Of a stretch of DNA of 64,000 nt, positions 1 through 8,934 are shown piece after piece. Made by a program: the position numbers and the translations under genes. The stretch covers positions 35,291 to 99,290 of the forward strand of contig NZ_JAMXXN010000011.1 of NCBI RefSeq assembly GCF_024129435.1, written 5' to 3'. Every line of letters starts with the position of its first letter. Within the stretch, counting starts at the first letter, position 1. The notes beneath the pieces are model-generated. The model searched no databases. It saw nothing but the letters and a program-made list of their open reading frames with translations, and was not told where the DNA came from. The stretch is from Acinetobacter lwoffii. Lineage in GTDB: Bacteria; Pseudomonadota; Gammaproteobacteria; Pseudomonadales; Moraxellaceae.

Positions 1-374
1 CGGCACTGATGATGTTTGGTCCAAGTGATGATAATTCACCGAACAGTGCACAAAGTATGCAGTGGAAAATTAAATTATTCAGCAACGATGAGCTACGTCA
101 GAAATTTGTCGATAACACCGTGTCGCAAGTTTTGCAGCTGGGTTTAACCGTTCCAGATCCAGACCTCAAATTCAATGAAGCCACCGGACATTACGAATTT
201 GGTGAAATCAATTGGGATGAGTTTTTTGCGATTCTTGCAGGCAAGGGGCCGTGTAACCATGAGCGTATTGAAGCACGCCGCAAAGCTTGGGAAGGCGGCA
301 AGTGGGTACGTGATTCCGCAGCTGTCTATGCTCAAAAACAGCAGCAACAGTCAGCAGCACAAAAAGTCGCTTAA
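1..374 (+). CDS. paaA: PaaA, 1,2-phenylacetyl-CoA epoxidase catalytic subunit (3' part)
   Basis: This is the C-terminal part of a gene that begins before the window; the frame is open from base 3 to the TAA at 372-374. It resembles the end of the PaaA oxygenase subunit, with the segment MMFGPSDDNSPNS followed by an acidic helical tail. In the PaaABCE multicomponent monooxygenase, PaaA carries the di-iron centre that epoxidises the ring of phenylacetyl-CoA; the iron ligands lie upstream and are not visible. The Gln/Ala-rich last 15 residues look like a disordered tail. paaB follows 33 bases later in the same direction, so one operon is expected. The assignment rests mainly on the gene order that follows. 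Confidence 0.9.
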   Translation, partial: ALMMFGPSDDNSPNSAQSMQWKIKLFSNDELRQKFVDNTVSQVLQLGLTVPDPDLKFNEATGHYEFGEINWDEFFAILAGKGPCNHERIEARRKAWEGGKWVRDSAAVYAQKQQQQSAAQKVA

Positions 375-407
375 AAAATAGTTTGATCAATATAAGGAAA
401 TTTGCTC

Positions 408-698
408 ATGAATAACAAAAATAACTGGTCACTTTATGAAGTATTTGTGCGTAGTAAACAGGGTCTAAGTCACCGTCATGTCGGCAGCCTGCGTGCACCG
501 GATGAGGAAGTCGCACTACAAAATGCCCGCGATGTATATACCCGCCGCAATGAAGGGATCAGTATCTGGGTGGTGAAATCTGAATTGATTACCTCTTCAC
601 AGCCAGATGAAAAAGCAGAATTTTTTGAACCCGCTTTGGACAAGGTTTATCGCCATCCAACCTTTTATAACATTCCAGCTGGCATCGAGCATATGTAA
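408..698 (+). CDS. paaB: PaaB, phenylacetyl-CoA epoxidase subunit
   Basis: Small subunit (96 residues) of the phenylacetyl-CoA epoxidase complex; the family is usually about 95 residues. The opening WSLYEVFVRSKQGLSHRHVGSL and the segment ALQNARDVYTRRNEG are characteristic of PaaB. I place the start at ATG 408 because AAGGAAA at 394-400 sits at good distance; a TTG at 402 is possible but unlikely. PaaB has no catalytic metal and is thought to bridge or stabilise PaaAC heterodimers. It lies between paaA and paaC in a tight operon. Confidence 0.95.
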   Translation: MNNKNNWSLYEVFVRSKQGLSHRHVGSLRAPDEEVALQNARDVYTRRNEGISIWVVKSELITSSQPDEKAEFFEPALDKVYRHPTFYNIPAGIEHM

Positions 699-715
699 AG
701 GGAAAGGTGAAGAAT

Positions 716-1471
716 ATGACAAATCAAGTATTGGCAGAATTTCTTTTACATGTGGGTGACAGTCAACTGATCCTGTCTCATCGTTTGGCAGAGTGGTGTG
801 GTCATGCACCTGAACTGGAGCTGGATATTGCCTTAGCCAATATCGGACTGGATTTATTGGGTCAGGCACGTACTGCCCTCAGTCTGGCGGGTGAAGTGGA
901 AGGACAGGGCCGTGATGAAGACAAGCTGGCTTATTTCCGTACCGAACGTGAATACCGTAATTTGCTGCTGTGTGAACAGCCGAATGGTGACTTTGCCCAG
1001 ACCCTGGTGCGCCAGTGGTTGATGGATCACTACCACGCTTTATTGTTTAGCGCCTTAAGTCAAAGTCAGCATGCTGAGTTGGCGGCTTTTGCAGTGAAAT
1101 CACTCAAAGAAGTGAAATATCACCAGCGTTTTTCCACCACCTGGATGGAACGCTTAAGTTTAGGTACCGCAGAAGCGCATGAAAAAACCCAGCAAGGTTT
1201 AAACCAGTTATGGCGTTTTACCGAGGAACTTTTTGTTCTGACGGCTGATGAAAGACAGTTGGTCGATAGCGGTGTCATTCCAGATATTGAAAATTTAAAA
1301 GCCCAGTGGCTGGAGACCATTACATCCGAGTTAGCGCGATTTGAATTAAGCCTGCCAGAGCTAGGCGCTTATCGCAGTGGGGCTAAACAGGGTTTACATA
1401 CAGAACATCTCGGTTTTGTTTTGGCTGAACTGCAATACATGCAGCGCTCTTATCCAAACATGAACTGGTAA
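716..1471 (+). CDS. paaC: PaaC, phenylacetyl-CoA epoxidase structural subunit
   Basis: About 250 residues, the usual length for PaaC, the non-catalytic ferritin-like partner of PaaA. Recognisable blocks are GDSQLILSHRLAEWCGHAPELE near the N-terminus, DIALANIGLDLLGQARTAL, and the C-terminal GLHTEHLGFVLAELQYMQR. A ribosome site GGAAAGG at 701-707 precedes ATG 716; an in-frame GTG at 707 overlaps that site and is less likely. The gene starts 17 bases after paaB and ends 28 bases before paaD, consistent with one transcript. Confidence 0.95.
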   Translation: MTNQVLAEFLLHVGDSQLILSHRLAEWCGHAPELELDIALANIGLDLLGQARTALSLAGEVEGQGRDEDKLAYFRTEREYRNLLLCEQPNGDFAQTLVRQWLMDHYHALLFSALSQSQHAELAAFAVKSLKEVKYHQRFSTTWMERLSLGTAEAHEKTQQGLNQLWRFTEELFVLTADERQLVDSGVIPDIENLKAQWLETITSELARFELSLPELGAYRSGAKQGLHTEHLGFVLAELQYMQRSYPNMNW

Positions 1472-1499
1472 TTCGGCACAATCACAGGGAGTGAGTCGC

Positions 1500-2000
1500 A
1501 TGAATCTGATTCGACACGTAGAAGATCAATGTTGGGACGTTTTGCAGCAAGTTTCTGATCCAGAGATTCCAGTATTGTCAGTGATTGATCTGGGCATGAT
1601 TCGTGGCGTCGAGCTGAATCAGCAGGATGAAATTGTGGTGCGACTCACGCCGACCTATAGCGGCTGTCCGGCCACGGATTTATTAAAAGCAGAAATTACC
1701 CAGGCTTTCGAGGCGAACGGTTTGACGCCGGTCAAAGTCATTGTGGATCTGTCTCAAGCCTGGACTACGGACTGGATGAGTGAATCGGGCAAACACAAAT
1801 TACAGCAATATGGTATTGCCCCGCCGCAAGGCCAGTCACATAGCTGTGGTACGCATGTGGCATTGACCGATGGCATCACCTGTCCACAGTGCTTAAGGAA
1901 CAACAGCAAATTATTAAGTGAATTCGGTTCGACAGCCTGTAAAGCTTTATATCAATGTCGGGACTGCTTAGAAACTTTTGACTATTTCAAATGTATTTGA
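1500..2000 (+). CDS. paaD: PaaD, Fe-S/metal maturation protein for PaaABCE
   Basis: A MIP18/DUF59-family protein of 166 residues. The N-terminal part carries the family pattern VSDPEIPVLSVIDLGMIRGV and TYSGCPATD. The C-terminal part holds a four-cysteine zinc-ribbon-like segment (CPQC, then ACKALYQCRDC), normal in PaaD. PaaD is needed for phenylacetate catabolism and is thought to assist metal-centre assembly of the epoxidase; its exact activity is less settled than that of PaaA, B, C and E. The start is ATG 1500 with AGGGA at 1486-1490; GTG 1491 abuts the ribosome site. A 75-base spacer separates it from paaE, the widest among the epoxidase genes. Confidence 0.93.
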   Translation: MNLIRHVEDQCWDVLQQVSDPEIPVLSVIDLGMIRGVELNQQDEIVVRLTPTYSGCPATDLLKAEITQAFEANGLTPVKVIVDLSQAWTTDWMSESGKHKLQQYGIAPPQGQSHSCGTHVALTDGITCPQCLRNNSKLLSEFGSTACKALYQCRDCLETFDYFKCI

Positions 2001-2075
2001 TTGTAACGATTGCGCGGTGGGCAGGGTAAACCAATAACAAGCCTGAACACCGCCACCTAAAAGAAGGATTTTGCC

Positions 2076-3134
2076 ATGAGCCAATTTATACCATTAACCA
2101 TTAAATCGATTCAGCCACAAACCGAGCAAGCGATCTGCATTGCCTTTGATCTCGCGCCTGAGCAGTTGGATACTTTTCAATATCAGCCGGGTCAGCACCT
2201 CACCATTCGTCATTTAACCGATGACGGCGAGCTGCGCCGCTGCTACTCGATCTGCAGTGATACTCAGGAAGACATGAGCATTGCGATTAAAAAAATTGAT
2301 CAGGGTCAGTTTTCAACCTGGGCCAATGCGCATCTCAAAGCAGGCGATGTACTAGAAGTCATGCCACCGCAAGGGGTGTTCTTTCAGAAAGCCGCCAAGG
2401 CTGGTGGCCAGAATTATCTAGGATTTGCAGCAGGCAGTGGCATTACGCCAATTTTATCGATTGTAAAGTCGGTGTTGAACCGTCAAGCGGAAGCAACATT
2501 CACTCTGGTATATGGCAACCGCTCCTGGAAACAGACCATGTTCTCTGAACAGATCATGGACTTGAAAGACCGTTTTAAGGAACGTCTGCAACTGGTAAAT
2601 ATTTTTTCACGTGAACTGAATGACAGTGACATCTTTAATGGTCGGATTGATGCAGACAAATTGCAGCAGTTATTTCAGGCCAATCTGATTTCTGCCGAAG
2701 CAGATCACTGTTTCGCTTGCGGTCCTGAAGAAATGATGACAGCAGTCGAAACGGTATTACCGACTTGGGGCATTCAACGCAGCAAGATTCATACGGAACG
2801 CTTCAATACGGGTACTGCACCGAAAGCAACCGCCCAGCAGATGGAAAGCCGCAGCGAAGAACGCGTCAATATCATCCTCGATGGTCGCGAGCTGATTGTT
2901 GAAGTCTCTAAGCAGGATGACAGTATTTTAGATGCTGCGCTACGTGCCGGAGCCGACCTGCCATATGCCTGTAAGGGCGGCGTTTGTGCCACCTGTAAAT
3001 GTAAGGTGTTAGAGGGACAGGTTGAAATGGCGGTGAATTACAGTCTGGAAGAAGATGAAATTCAGAAAGGCTATGTGCTCAGTTGTCAGGCACGTCCAAC
3101 CACGGCCAATGTCCGACTCAGTTTTGATGAATAA
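2076..3134 (+). CDS. paaE: PaaE, NAD(P)H-dependent reductase of phenylacetyl-CoA epoxidase
   Basis: Reductase subunit of 352 residues that passes electrons from NAD(P)H through FAD and a [2Fe-2S] centre to PaaA. In order: an FAD-binding barrel with R-x-Y-S-type RCYS at 55-58, an NAD-binding domain with GFAAGSGITPILSI and later FACGPEEMM, and a C-terminal plant-type ferredoxin domain. The cluster cysteines are visible at about 299, 304 and 307 (CKGGVCATC) with the fourth near 337 (LSCQAR). All four are present, so the protein should be functional. AAGGA precedes ATG 2076. Confidence 0.96.
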   Translation: MSQFIPLTIKSIQPQTEQAICIAFDLAPEQLDTFQYQPGQHLTIRHLTDDGELRRCYSICSDTQEDMSIAIKKIDQGQFSTWANAHLKAGDVLEVMPPQGVFFQKAAKAGGQNYLGFAAGSGITPILSIVKSVLNRQAEATFTLVYGNRSWKQTMFSEQIMDLKDRFKERLQLVNIFSRELNDSDIFNGRIDADKLQQLFQANLISAEADHCFACGPEEMMTAVETVLPTWGIQRSKIHTERFNTGTAPKATAQQMESRSEERVNIILDGRELIVEVSKQDDSILDAALRAGADLPYACKGGVCATCKCKVLEGQVEMAVNYSLEEDEIQKGYVLSCQARPTTANVRLSFDE

Positions 3135-3176
3135 AAGCTGAATTTACAGCACCGCGAGCATAGCAGGAGTTCAAGG

Positions 3177-3947
3177 ATGACCTACATTAAAACCAGCTCA
3201 CCCAAGCCGGGTGTGGTACTGATCGAGCTAAATCGTCCAGAAAAGCGCAATGCTTTAAACAATGCCGCCTTGCAAAACATTGCAGCCTGTCTACAGGACT
3301 TGGAAACAGATGCTGCTGTGAAAGCCGTGGTCATCACCGGAAATACGCAATGCTTTGCTGCCGGTGCTGATTTAAATGAGCTGGCGCAGTTAGATGTGGT
3401 CAGCATCCAGCAAGACCAACGCCCACTGCTCTGGAAAAAAATTGATGAATTTTCCAAGCCTTTAATCATGGCCGTAAATGGTTATGCTTTTGGTGCAGGT
3501 TTCGAGTTGGCTTTGCATGGTGACATGGTGCTGACCGGAGAAAATGCCCAGTTTGCCTTGCCTGAAATCGGTTTAGGTATGTTGCCGGGTGCCGGTGGAA
3601 CCCAGCGTCTGGCCCGTCTGGTCGGTCAGCAATTAACGATGCGCTGGGCCATGACTGGTGAAATGATTTCGGCACAAACAGCCTTGCAACATGGCATTAG
3701 TAGCCAGGTTTGTCCGGCAGGATTGACCGTGCAATACGCACTGGAACTGGCAGAAAAAATTGCCAAGCAGGCACCGCTGGCCATTCGTGCCATCAAGCAA
3801 TCTTTAAAGTCGATTCATGAAGTGACTTTAAGTCAGGGACTGAAACTTGAACGTCAACATTTTGTCTGGCTGGCGGCGACCCAAGATCGCCAGGAAGGCA
3901 TCAATGCATTTTTAGAAAAAAGAAAACCAGAATTTAGAGGTATGTAA
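3177..3947 (+). CDS. paaF: PaaF, 2,3-dehydroadipyl-CoA hydratase
   Basis: Crotonase-fold enoyl-CoA hydratase of 256 residues. Visible family blocks are RPEKRNALNN, the oxyanion-hole region FAAGADLNEL, GYAFGAGFELALHGDMV, and ALPEIGLGMLPGAGGTQRL with the catalytic glutamate region. The position before paaG and paaH points to the hydratase acting on 2,3-dehydroadipyl-CoA after ring cleavage. ATG 3177 follows CAGGAG at 3164-3169. The stop overlaps the ATG of paaG by one base (TAATG), so translation is probably coupled. Distinguishing PaaF from other hydratases depends on this context. Confidence 0.92.
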   Translation: MTYIKTSSPKPGVVLIELNRPEKRNALNNAALQNIAACLQDLETDAAVKAVVITGNTQCFAAGADLNELAQLDVVSIQQDQRPLLWKKIDEFSKPLIMAVNGYAFGAGFELALHGDMVLTGENAQFALPEIGLGMLPGAGGTQRLARLVGQQLTMRWAMTGEMISAQTALQHGISSQVCPAGLTVQYALELAEKIAKQAPLAIRAIKQSLKSIHEVTLSQGLKLERQHFVWLAATQDRQEGINAFLEKRKPEFRGM

Positions 3948-4738
3948 TGGATTATCAAACAATTATTGTCGAAGAAAAAAATGCAGTGGGCTACCTGACC
4001 TTTAACCGTCCAAAACAGCTCAACAGCTTTAATGAAACCATGCATCAGGAAGTCTCCAAGGTCATCAAGGCCTGGGCCAAAGACAGCCAGATTCGTGCCG
4101 TAGTGATCTCAGCCGAAGGCCGCGGTTTCTGTGCCGGTCAGGATCTGAATGACCGTGTGGTCGATCCGAATGCCGATGCACCGGACTTAGGTCTGTCGAT
4201 TGAAAAATATTACAACCCTCTGATTAAGCTGATTACTGAAATGCCTAAACCGGTGATTTGTGCGGTGAATGGTGTGGCAGCAGGGGCAGGCGCCAATATT
4301 GCCCTGGCCTGTGACATTGTGGTGGCAGCAAAATCGGCTTCCTTTATTCAGGCCTTCTGCCGTCTTGGCTTGGTGCCAGATTCAGGCGGTACCTGGTTCC
4401 TGCCGCGTCTGGTCGGGCGTGCTCAGGCGATGGGCCTTGCCATGCTCGGCGATAAAATTCCGGCTGAGCGCGCAGTACAACTGGGCATGATCTGGCAAGT
4501 GGTTGAAGATGAACAACTGCAAGCAGAAGCGAAAAAACTGGCAGAGCATCTGGCACAGCAACCGACCTATGGTCTGTCCCTGATCAAAAAAGCCATCCAT
4601 GCCGCAGCCGACAATAATCTGGATGAGCAGCTCATTCTGGAACGTGACCTGCAACGTCTGGCTGGACGTTCAAGCGACTATAAAGAAGGTGTACAAGCCT
4701 TTATGCAGAAGCGTACCCCTGAATATAAAGGATGCTAA
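3947..4738 (+). CDS. paaG: PaaG, 1,2-epoxyphenylacetyl-CoA isomerase
   Basis: Second crotonase-fold protein of the cluster, 263 residues. It has GRGFCAGQDLNDRV, the oxyanion-hole segment GVAAGAGANIALACDIV, and the PaaG-like stretch CRLGLVPDSGGTWFLPRLVG with an aspartate where hydratases carry a catalytic glutamate. That substitution fits an isomerase. PaaG turns the ring-1,2-epoxide into the seven-membered oxepin-CoA. Its start overlaps the paaF stop by one base and paaH begins 3 bases after its own stop, so the three genes are tightly coupled. Confidence 0.93.
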   Translation: MDYQTIIVEEKNAVGYLTFNRPKQLNSFNETMHQEVSKVIKAWAKDSQIRAVVISAEGRGFCAGQDLNDRVVDPNADAPDLGLSIEKYYNPLIKLITEMPKPVICAVNGVAAGAGANIALACDIVVAAKSASFIQAFCRLGLVPDSGGTWFLPRLVGRAQAMGLAMLGDKIPAERAVQLGMIWQVVEDEQLQAEAKKLAEHLAQQPTYGLSLIKKAIHAAADNNLDEQLILERDLQRLAGRSSDYKEGVQAFMQKRTPEYKGC

Positions 4739-4741
4739 ATC

Positions 4742-6295
4742 ATGCAACAGATCAATTTGGAACAAGTCAAAGTTGCTGTGGTCGGTGCTGGAACCATGGG
4801 GATTGGTATTGCACAACTGGCAGCCATGCACGGGCATCCGACCTATGTGTTTGATCTCGATCGCAGCAAAGTTCAGAGTGCCTTAACTGCTTTAGAGGCG
4901 CAGCTTAGCAAGCGCGTACAAAATGGCAAAATGACCCAGCAATTGCTGGAAAGTACCTTTGCCAATCTGATTGTGGCAGAGGACATTCAGCAGCTTGCCG
5001 ATGCGGGCTTAATTATTGAAGCCATTGTAGAGAAGAAAGAAGTCAAACAAAACCTGTTTCAACAGCTGGATACCATTTGCCCGGAACAGACGATTTTTGC
5101 GTCCAATACTTCTTCAATTTCCATTACCGCAATTGCCTCGGCGATTCCACATCCCGAGCGAGTGATTGGTCTGCATTTCTTTAATCCGGCGCCGGTGATG
5201 AAACTGGTCGAGATTATCCGCGGACTGAAAACCTCAGCAGCGATTGCCGATGCAGTATTTGATCTGATGAAGGACTGGAACAAGGTTCCGGTGCGAGCCA
5301 AATCGACCCCGGGTTTTATCGTCAATCGTGTCGCACGACCTTATTATGCCGAGGCCTTTCGTGCCTTGCAGGAAAATGCCACCACCCCGGAACAGCTCGA
5401 TTACATCATGCGCGAATGTGGCCGTTTTGCCATGGGGCCGTGTGAACTTACAGATCTGATTGGGCAGGATGTGAATTTCTCGGTCACACAAAGTGTCTAT
5501 CAGGAATTTTTCTATGAGCCACGCTACCGCCCGTCCTTGATTCAAAAAGAACTGGTCGATGCCGGTTGTTATGGTCGCAAGTCCGGTCAGGGTTTTTATG
5601 ATTACGCTCAGGCCAAGCCTGCACCTGTATATGAATTGCCAGTGTGTTATGCCAAGTCGCTGAATAAGCTCAAAGTCACAGTAAAAGGTGAATGGCTACA
5701 TTCCTCAGTACTGATTGAACGTTTAAAACAGGCCTCTCATGTAGAGCTGAGTTTTCAGGCAGCAGAACAGAATGAAATCCTGATTGGTGACCTTTCTCTG
5801 CGATTATCGCTTGGCGAATCAGTTGAACTTACCTATCCGCATGAGCCTGTGGTGTTGATGGACTGGCATTCAGATTGGACAAATGCTCAAGCGATTCCAG
5901 TCGTTGCATCACCGGCGTGTAGTGCTGAACAGCGCCAGGCAGTGGAGCTATTCCTCATAGGTATGGATATGATACCTATTTGGTCTAAGGATCATCCCGG
6001 TCTTTATGTTATACGTAGTATTGCCATGTTGGTGAATGAAGCCTGTGAAGCAGTATTGCATGATATTGCATCAGAACAAGATATTGATTCTGCTATGAAA
6101 TATGGCGTTAATTATCCTTGTGGTCCATTCGAATGGGCAGATAAAATTGGATATTACACAATTTTACAAATTTTAGAAAATATGTGTCGTATTTATGGTG
6201 AAGACCGCTATAGAACTAGTATATATTTAGCAAAGAAAGCGGTGCAGGGACATGCACAGAAAACTCAGCAGCAACCATTACGCGTTGCTGGCTAA
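4742..6295 (+). CDS. paaH: PaaH, 3-hydroxyadipyl-CoA dehydrogenase
   Basis: NAD-dependent 3-hydroxyacyl-CoA dehydrogenase of 517 residues, about the length of PaaH. The N-terminal Rossmann motif is VVGAGTMGIGIAQLA; the catalytic region reads HFFNPAPVMKLVEII followed by GFIVNRVARPYY. A second dehydrogenase-like C-terminal domain ends with NYPCGPFEWADKIG. It oxidises 3-hydroxyadipyl-CoA to 3-oxoadipyl-CoA before thiolysis by PaaJ. From about 5940 to 6240 the DNA becomes clearly more AT-rich, with codons rare elsewhere in the cluster (ATA, AGA), while the frame stays open. This suggests that the 3' end has a different history, perhaps homologous recombination. Confidence 0.93.
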   Translation: MQQINLEQVKVAVVGAGTMGIGIAQLAAMHGHPTYVFDLDRSKVQSALTALEAQLSKRVQNGKMTQQLLESTFANLIVAEDIQQLADAGLIIEAIVEKKEVKQNLFQQLDTICPEQTIFASNTSSISITAIASAIPHPERVIGLHFFNPAPVMKLVEIIRGLKTSAAIADAVFDLMKDWNKVPVRAKSTPGFIVNRVARPYYAEAFRALQENATTPEQLDYIMRECGRFAMGPCELTDLIGQDVNFSVTQSVYQEFFYEPRYRPSLIQKELVDAGCYGRKSGQGFYDYAQAKPAPVYELPVCYAKSLNKLKVTVKGEWLHSSVLIERLKQASHVELSFQAAEQNEILIGDLSLRLSLGESVELTYPHEPVVLMDWHSDWTNAQAIPVVASPACSAEQRQAVELFLIGMDMIPIWSKDHPGLYVIRSIAMLVNEACEAVLHDIASEQDIDSAMKYGVNYPCGPFEWADKIGYYTILQILENMCRIYGEDRYRTSIYLAKKAVQGHAQKTQQQPLRVAG

Positions 6296-6306
6296 AAGGA
6301 AGAATC

Positions 6307-7518
6307 ATGGAACAGGTTTATATTTTTGATGGAATTCGCACCTCGATCGGACGCTATGCCGGTGGACTGAGCAGCATTCGTGCTGATGATCTGGCAGCGC
6401 TACCGATTCAATATCTGAAAGATCAGCATCCTGCCTTGCCATGGGCAGAACTGGATGAAGTGATCTTGGGCTGTGCCAATCAGGCCGGTGAAGATAACCG
6501 CAACGTGGCGCGTATGGCTGCTTTACTCGCAGGGTTGCCTGAATCTGTTTCAGCACTGACCGTAAACCGTTTATGTGCCTCAGGTCTGGATGCCATTGGA
6601 CTGGCAGCCCGTGCCATCAAATCGGGTGAGGCTCAATTTATTTTGGCGGGTGGCGTAGAATCCATGAGCCGAGCGCCTTTTGTGCAATCCAAACCTACAA
6701 CTGCCTTTAGCCGTACCCCTGAAATTTATGACACCACCATTGGCTGGCGTTTTATCAACCCAAAATTTAAAGCACAGTTTGGCGTCGATAGCATGCCGGA
6801 AACTGCCGAAAACGTCGCTGAAAAGTATCAGATTAGCCGTGCAGACCAAGACCTGTTTGCCTATCACAGCCAGCAGAAAACCGCAGTAGCGCAGCAAAAA
6901 GGTATTTTTGCCGAAGAAATTCTGCCAGTCGAGGTTAAAGGTCCGAAGAAAACCACTCTGACCATTTCCCAAGACGAGCACCCGCGTGCAGAAACGACGC
7001 TGGATAATCTGGCAGCCTTGAAAACCCCATTTCGTAAAGAAGGCGGTTCAGTCACCGCTGGTAATGCTTCGGGTGTTAATGACGGGGCGGCTTGCGTATT
7101 ACTCGGCAATCAGCAGTTTGCTGAGCAGTATGGTTTGCGCCCGAAAGCTAAAGTGATTGGAATGGCCAGTGCCGGTGTGGAAGCCAAATATATGGGCATT
7201 GGGCCGGTGCCAGCAGTACATAAAGTGCTGAAACAGACTGGACTCAGTCTGGAACAGATGGACGTGATTGAGCTGAATGAAGCTTTTGCTGCGCAGTCAC
7301 TGGCCGTGATTCGTGAACTCGGCTTGCAAGACGATGATTCCAGAATTAACCCGAATGGCGGTGCCATCGCCTTGGGTCATCCGCTGGGTATGAGTGGCAC
7401 CCGTCTGGTGATCACGGCCATGAAAGAACTAAAACGCCGTAAAGGCAAATATGCACTCTGCACCATGTGTGTCGGTGTGGGTCAAGGTGTGGCACTGGTT
7501 TTAGAAAATATGGATTAA
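6307..7518 (+). CDS. paaJ: PaaJ, 3-oxoadipyl-CoA thiolase
   Basis: Thiolase of 403 residues. The acyl-accepting cysteine is in [13 protein letters not shown], the conserved histidine in [17 protein letters not shown], and the second catalytic cysteine in [13 protein letters not shown] near the C-terminus. It cleaves 3-oxoadipyl-CoA to succinyl-CoA and acetyl-CoA; PaaJ can also act on an earlier dehydrosuberyl-CoA intermediate in the pathway. Sequence alone hardly separates PaaJ from PcaF of the beta-ketoadipate pathway; the position between paaH and paaK decides. AAGGA lies just before ATG 6307. Confidence 0.94.
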   Translation: MEQVYIFDGIRTSIGRYAGGLSSIRADDLAALPIQYLKDQHPALPWAELDEVILGCANQAGEDNRNVARMAALLAGLPESVSALTVNRLCASGLDAIGLAARAIKSGEAQFILAGGVESMSRAPFVQSKPTTAFSRTPEIYDTTIGWRFINPKFKAQFGVDSMPETAENVAEKYQISRADQDLFAYHSQQKTAVAQQKGIFAEEILPVEVKGPKKTTLTISQDEHPRAETTLDNLAALKTPFRKEGGSVTAGNASGVNDGAACVLLGNQQFAEQYGLRPKAKVIGMASAGVEAKYMGIGPVPAVHKVLKQTGLSLEQMDVIELNEAFAAQSLAVIRELGLQDDDSRINPNGGAIALGHPLGMSGTRLVITAMKELKRRKGKYALCTMCVGVGQGVALVLENMD

Positions 7519-7578
7519 ACACATCATTCAATCAATGAATTAAACCGTGGTCAGGAAGACTGCGTCAGGAGTAAGAAT

Positions 7579-8871
7579 ATGAATAACAATGCAATGGAAA
7601 AAATTGAAAAAGTATCGGTTGATGAGTTACGCAGTGTTCAGCTACAGCGTATGAAAAAGACGTTGCAACATGCTTATCAGAATAGCCCGGTTTATAAAAA
7701 GAAATTCGATGATGCTGGCGTGCATCCAGACGATTTTAACTCACTGGAAGATCTGGCCAAATACCCGTTTACCACCAAACAGGATTTACGTGATAACTAT
7801 CCGTTTGGCATGTTCGCTGTGCCACAGGAACAGATTGTACGTGTGCATGCATCTTCTGGCACCACCGGTCAGCCGACCGTAGTCGGTTATACCCAAAATG
7901 ATATTAATGTCTGGTCAGATGTAGTGGCGCGTTCATTACGTGCAGCCGGCTTGAGCAGTAAAGATATCATCCAGGTGTCTTATGGTTATGGTCTGTTTAC
8001 GGGTGGTTTAGGTGCACATTATGGCGTTGAACGCTTGGGTGCAACCGTGATCCCAATGTCTGGCGGACAAACCGATAAACAGGCGCAACTGATTCATGAC
8101 TTTAAACCAACAGCACTGATGGTCACGCCATCTTACTGCCTGAACATTATTGAAGCGCTTGAGAAGAAATTTGGCACAGCCAAAAACTGTTCGATTAAAA
8201 CCGGTGTCTTTGGTGCAGAGCCATGGACCAATGAAATGCGCAAGGAAATTGAAGAGCGTTTAGGCATTGATGCGCTGGATATTTATGGTTTATCAGAAGT
8301 GATGGGGCCGGGCGTAGCGATGGAATGTCTGGAATCCAAAGATGGCCCAACCATTTGGGAAGATCATTTTTATCCTGAAATTATCCATCCGGAAACTGGC
8401 GAAGTGCTGCCAGATGGCGAACTGGGTGAACTGGTCTTTACCACCATTACTAAAGAAGGCATGCCGGTAATCCGTTACCGTACCCGTGACCTGACCCGTT
8501 TATTGCCAGGCACGGCACGCACCATGCGCCGTATGGACAAGATTGTCGGCCGTAGTGATGACATGATGATTATTCGTGGGGTCAATGTGTTCCCGTCGCA
8601 GATTGAAGAGCAGATTTTACAGATCCAGCAACTCATCCCAAACTATCAGATTCAGATTTGCAAACAAGGACATCTGGATACATTGCATATCCGTACCGAA
8701 ATGCGTAAAGATAGCAGTGACATTATGGCGCACCAGTTGGCAACTCAGCTGAAAAGCCAGATTAAAACCATGGTCGGAATCACCGTGAGTGTCGAAGTGT
8801 TACCTGAAGGGAGTCTGCCACGCTCTGAAGGCAAGGCACAGCGCGTGTTTGATATCCGCAAGTCTGCATGA
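7579..8871 (+). CDS. paaK: PaaK, phenylacetate-CoA ligase
   Basis: AMP-forming phenylacetate-CoA ligase of 430 residues, the first enzyme of the pathway. The ATP-binding loop reads HASSGTTGQPTVVGYT (about residues 90-105), followed by YGYGLFTGG, YGLSEVMGPG and the hinge region RYRTRDLTRLLPG; the C-terminal lid domain follows. AGGAG at 7567-7571 is well placed for ATG 7579. It is the last catabolic enzyme gene of the operon and is followed by a stem-loop before the repressor gene. Confidence 0.96.
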   Translation: MNNNAMEKIEKVSVDELRSVQLQRMKKTLQHAYQNSPVYKKKFDDAGVHPDDFNSLEDLAKYPFTTKQDLRDNYPFGMFAVPQEQIVRVHASSGTTGQPTVVGYTQNDINVWSDVVARSLRAAGLSSKDIIQVSYGYGLFTGGLGAHYGVERLGATVIPMSGGQTDKQAQLIHDFKPTALMVTPSYCLNIIEALEKKFGTAKNCSIKTGVFGAEPWTNEMRKEIEERLGIDALDIYGLSEVMGPGVAMECLESKDGPTIWEDHFYPEIIHPETGEVLPDGELGELVFTTITKEGMPVIRYRTRDLTRLLPGTARTMRRMDKIVGRSDDMMIIRGVNVFPSQIEEQILQIQQLIPNYQIQICKQGHLDTLHIRTEMRKDSSDIMAHQLATQLKSQIKTMVGITVSVEVLPEGSLPRSEGKAQRVFDIRKSA

Positions 8872-8880
8872 AGTACTATT

Positions 8881-8907
8881 GGATGATAGCCAAATGGTCT
8901 ATCATCC
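8881..8907 (+). promoter_or_regulatory. Stem-loop between paaK and paaX
   Basis: A perfect 9-base inverted repeat, GGATGATAG at 8881-8889 and CTATCATCC at 8899-8907, lies in the 63-base gap between paaK and paaX. The T-run after it is weak (TTTCTAT), so it is not a canonical rho-independent terminator. It could attenuate readthrough into paaX, protect the paaK mRNA end, or be a protein-binding site. The repeat is seen directly; its role is not known. Confidence 0.5.
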
Positions 8908-8934
8908 AGTTTCTATAAGGTAAAGTTAAACGCA

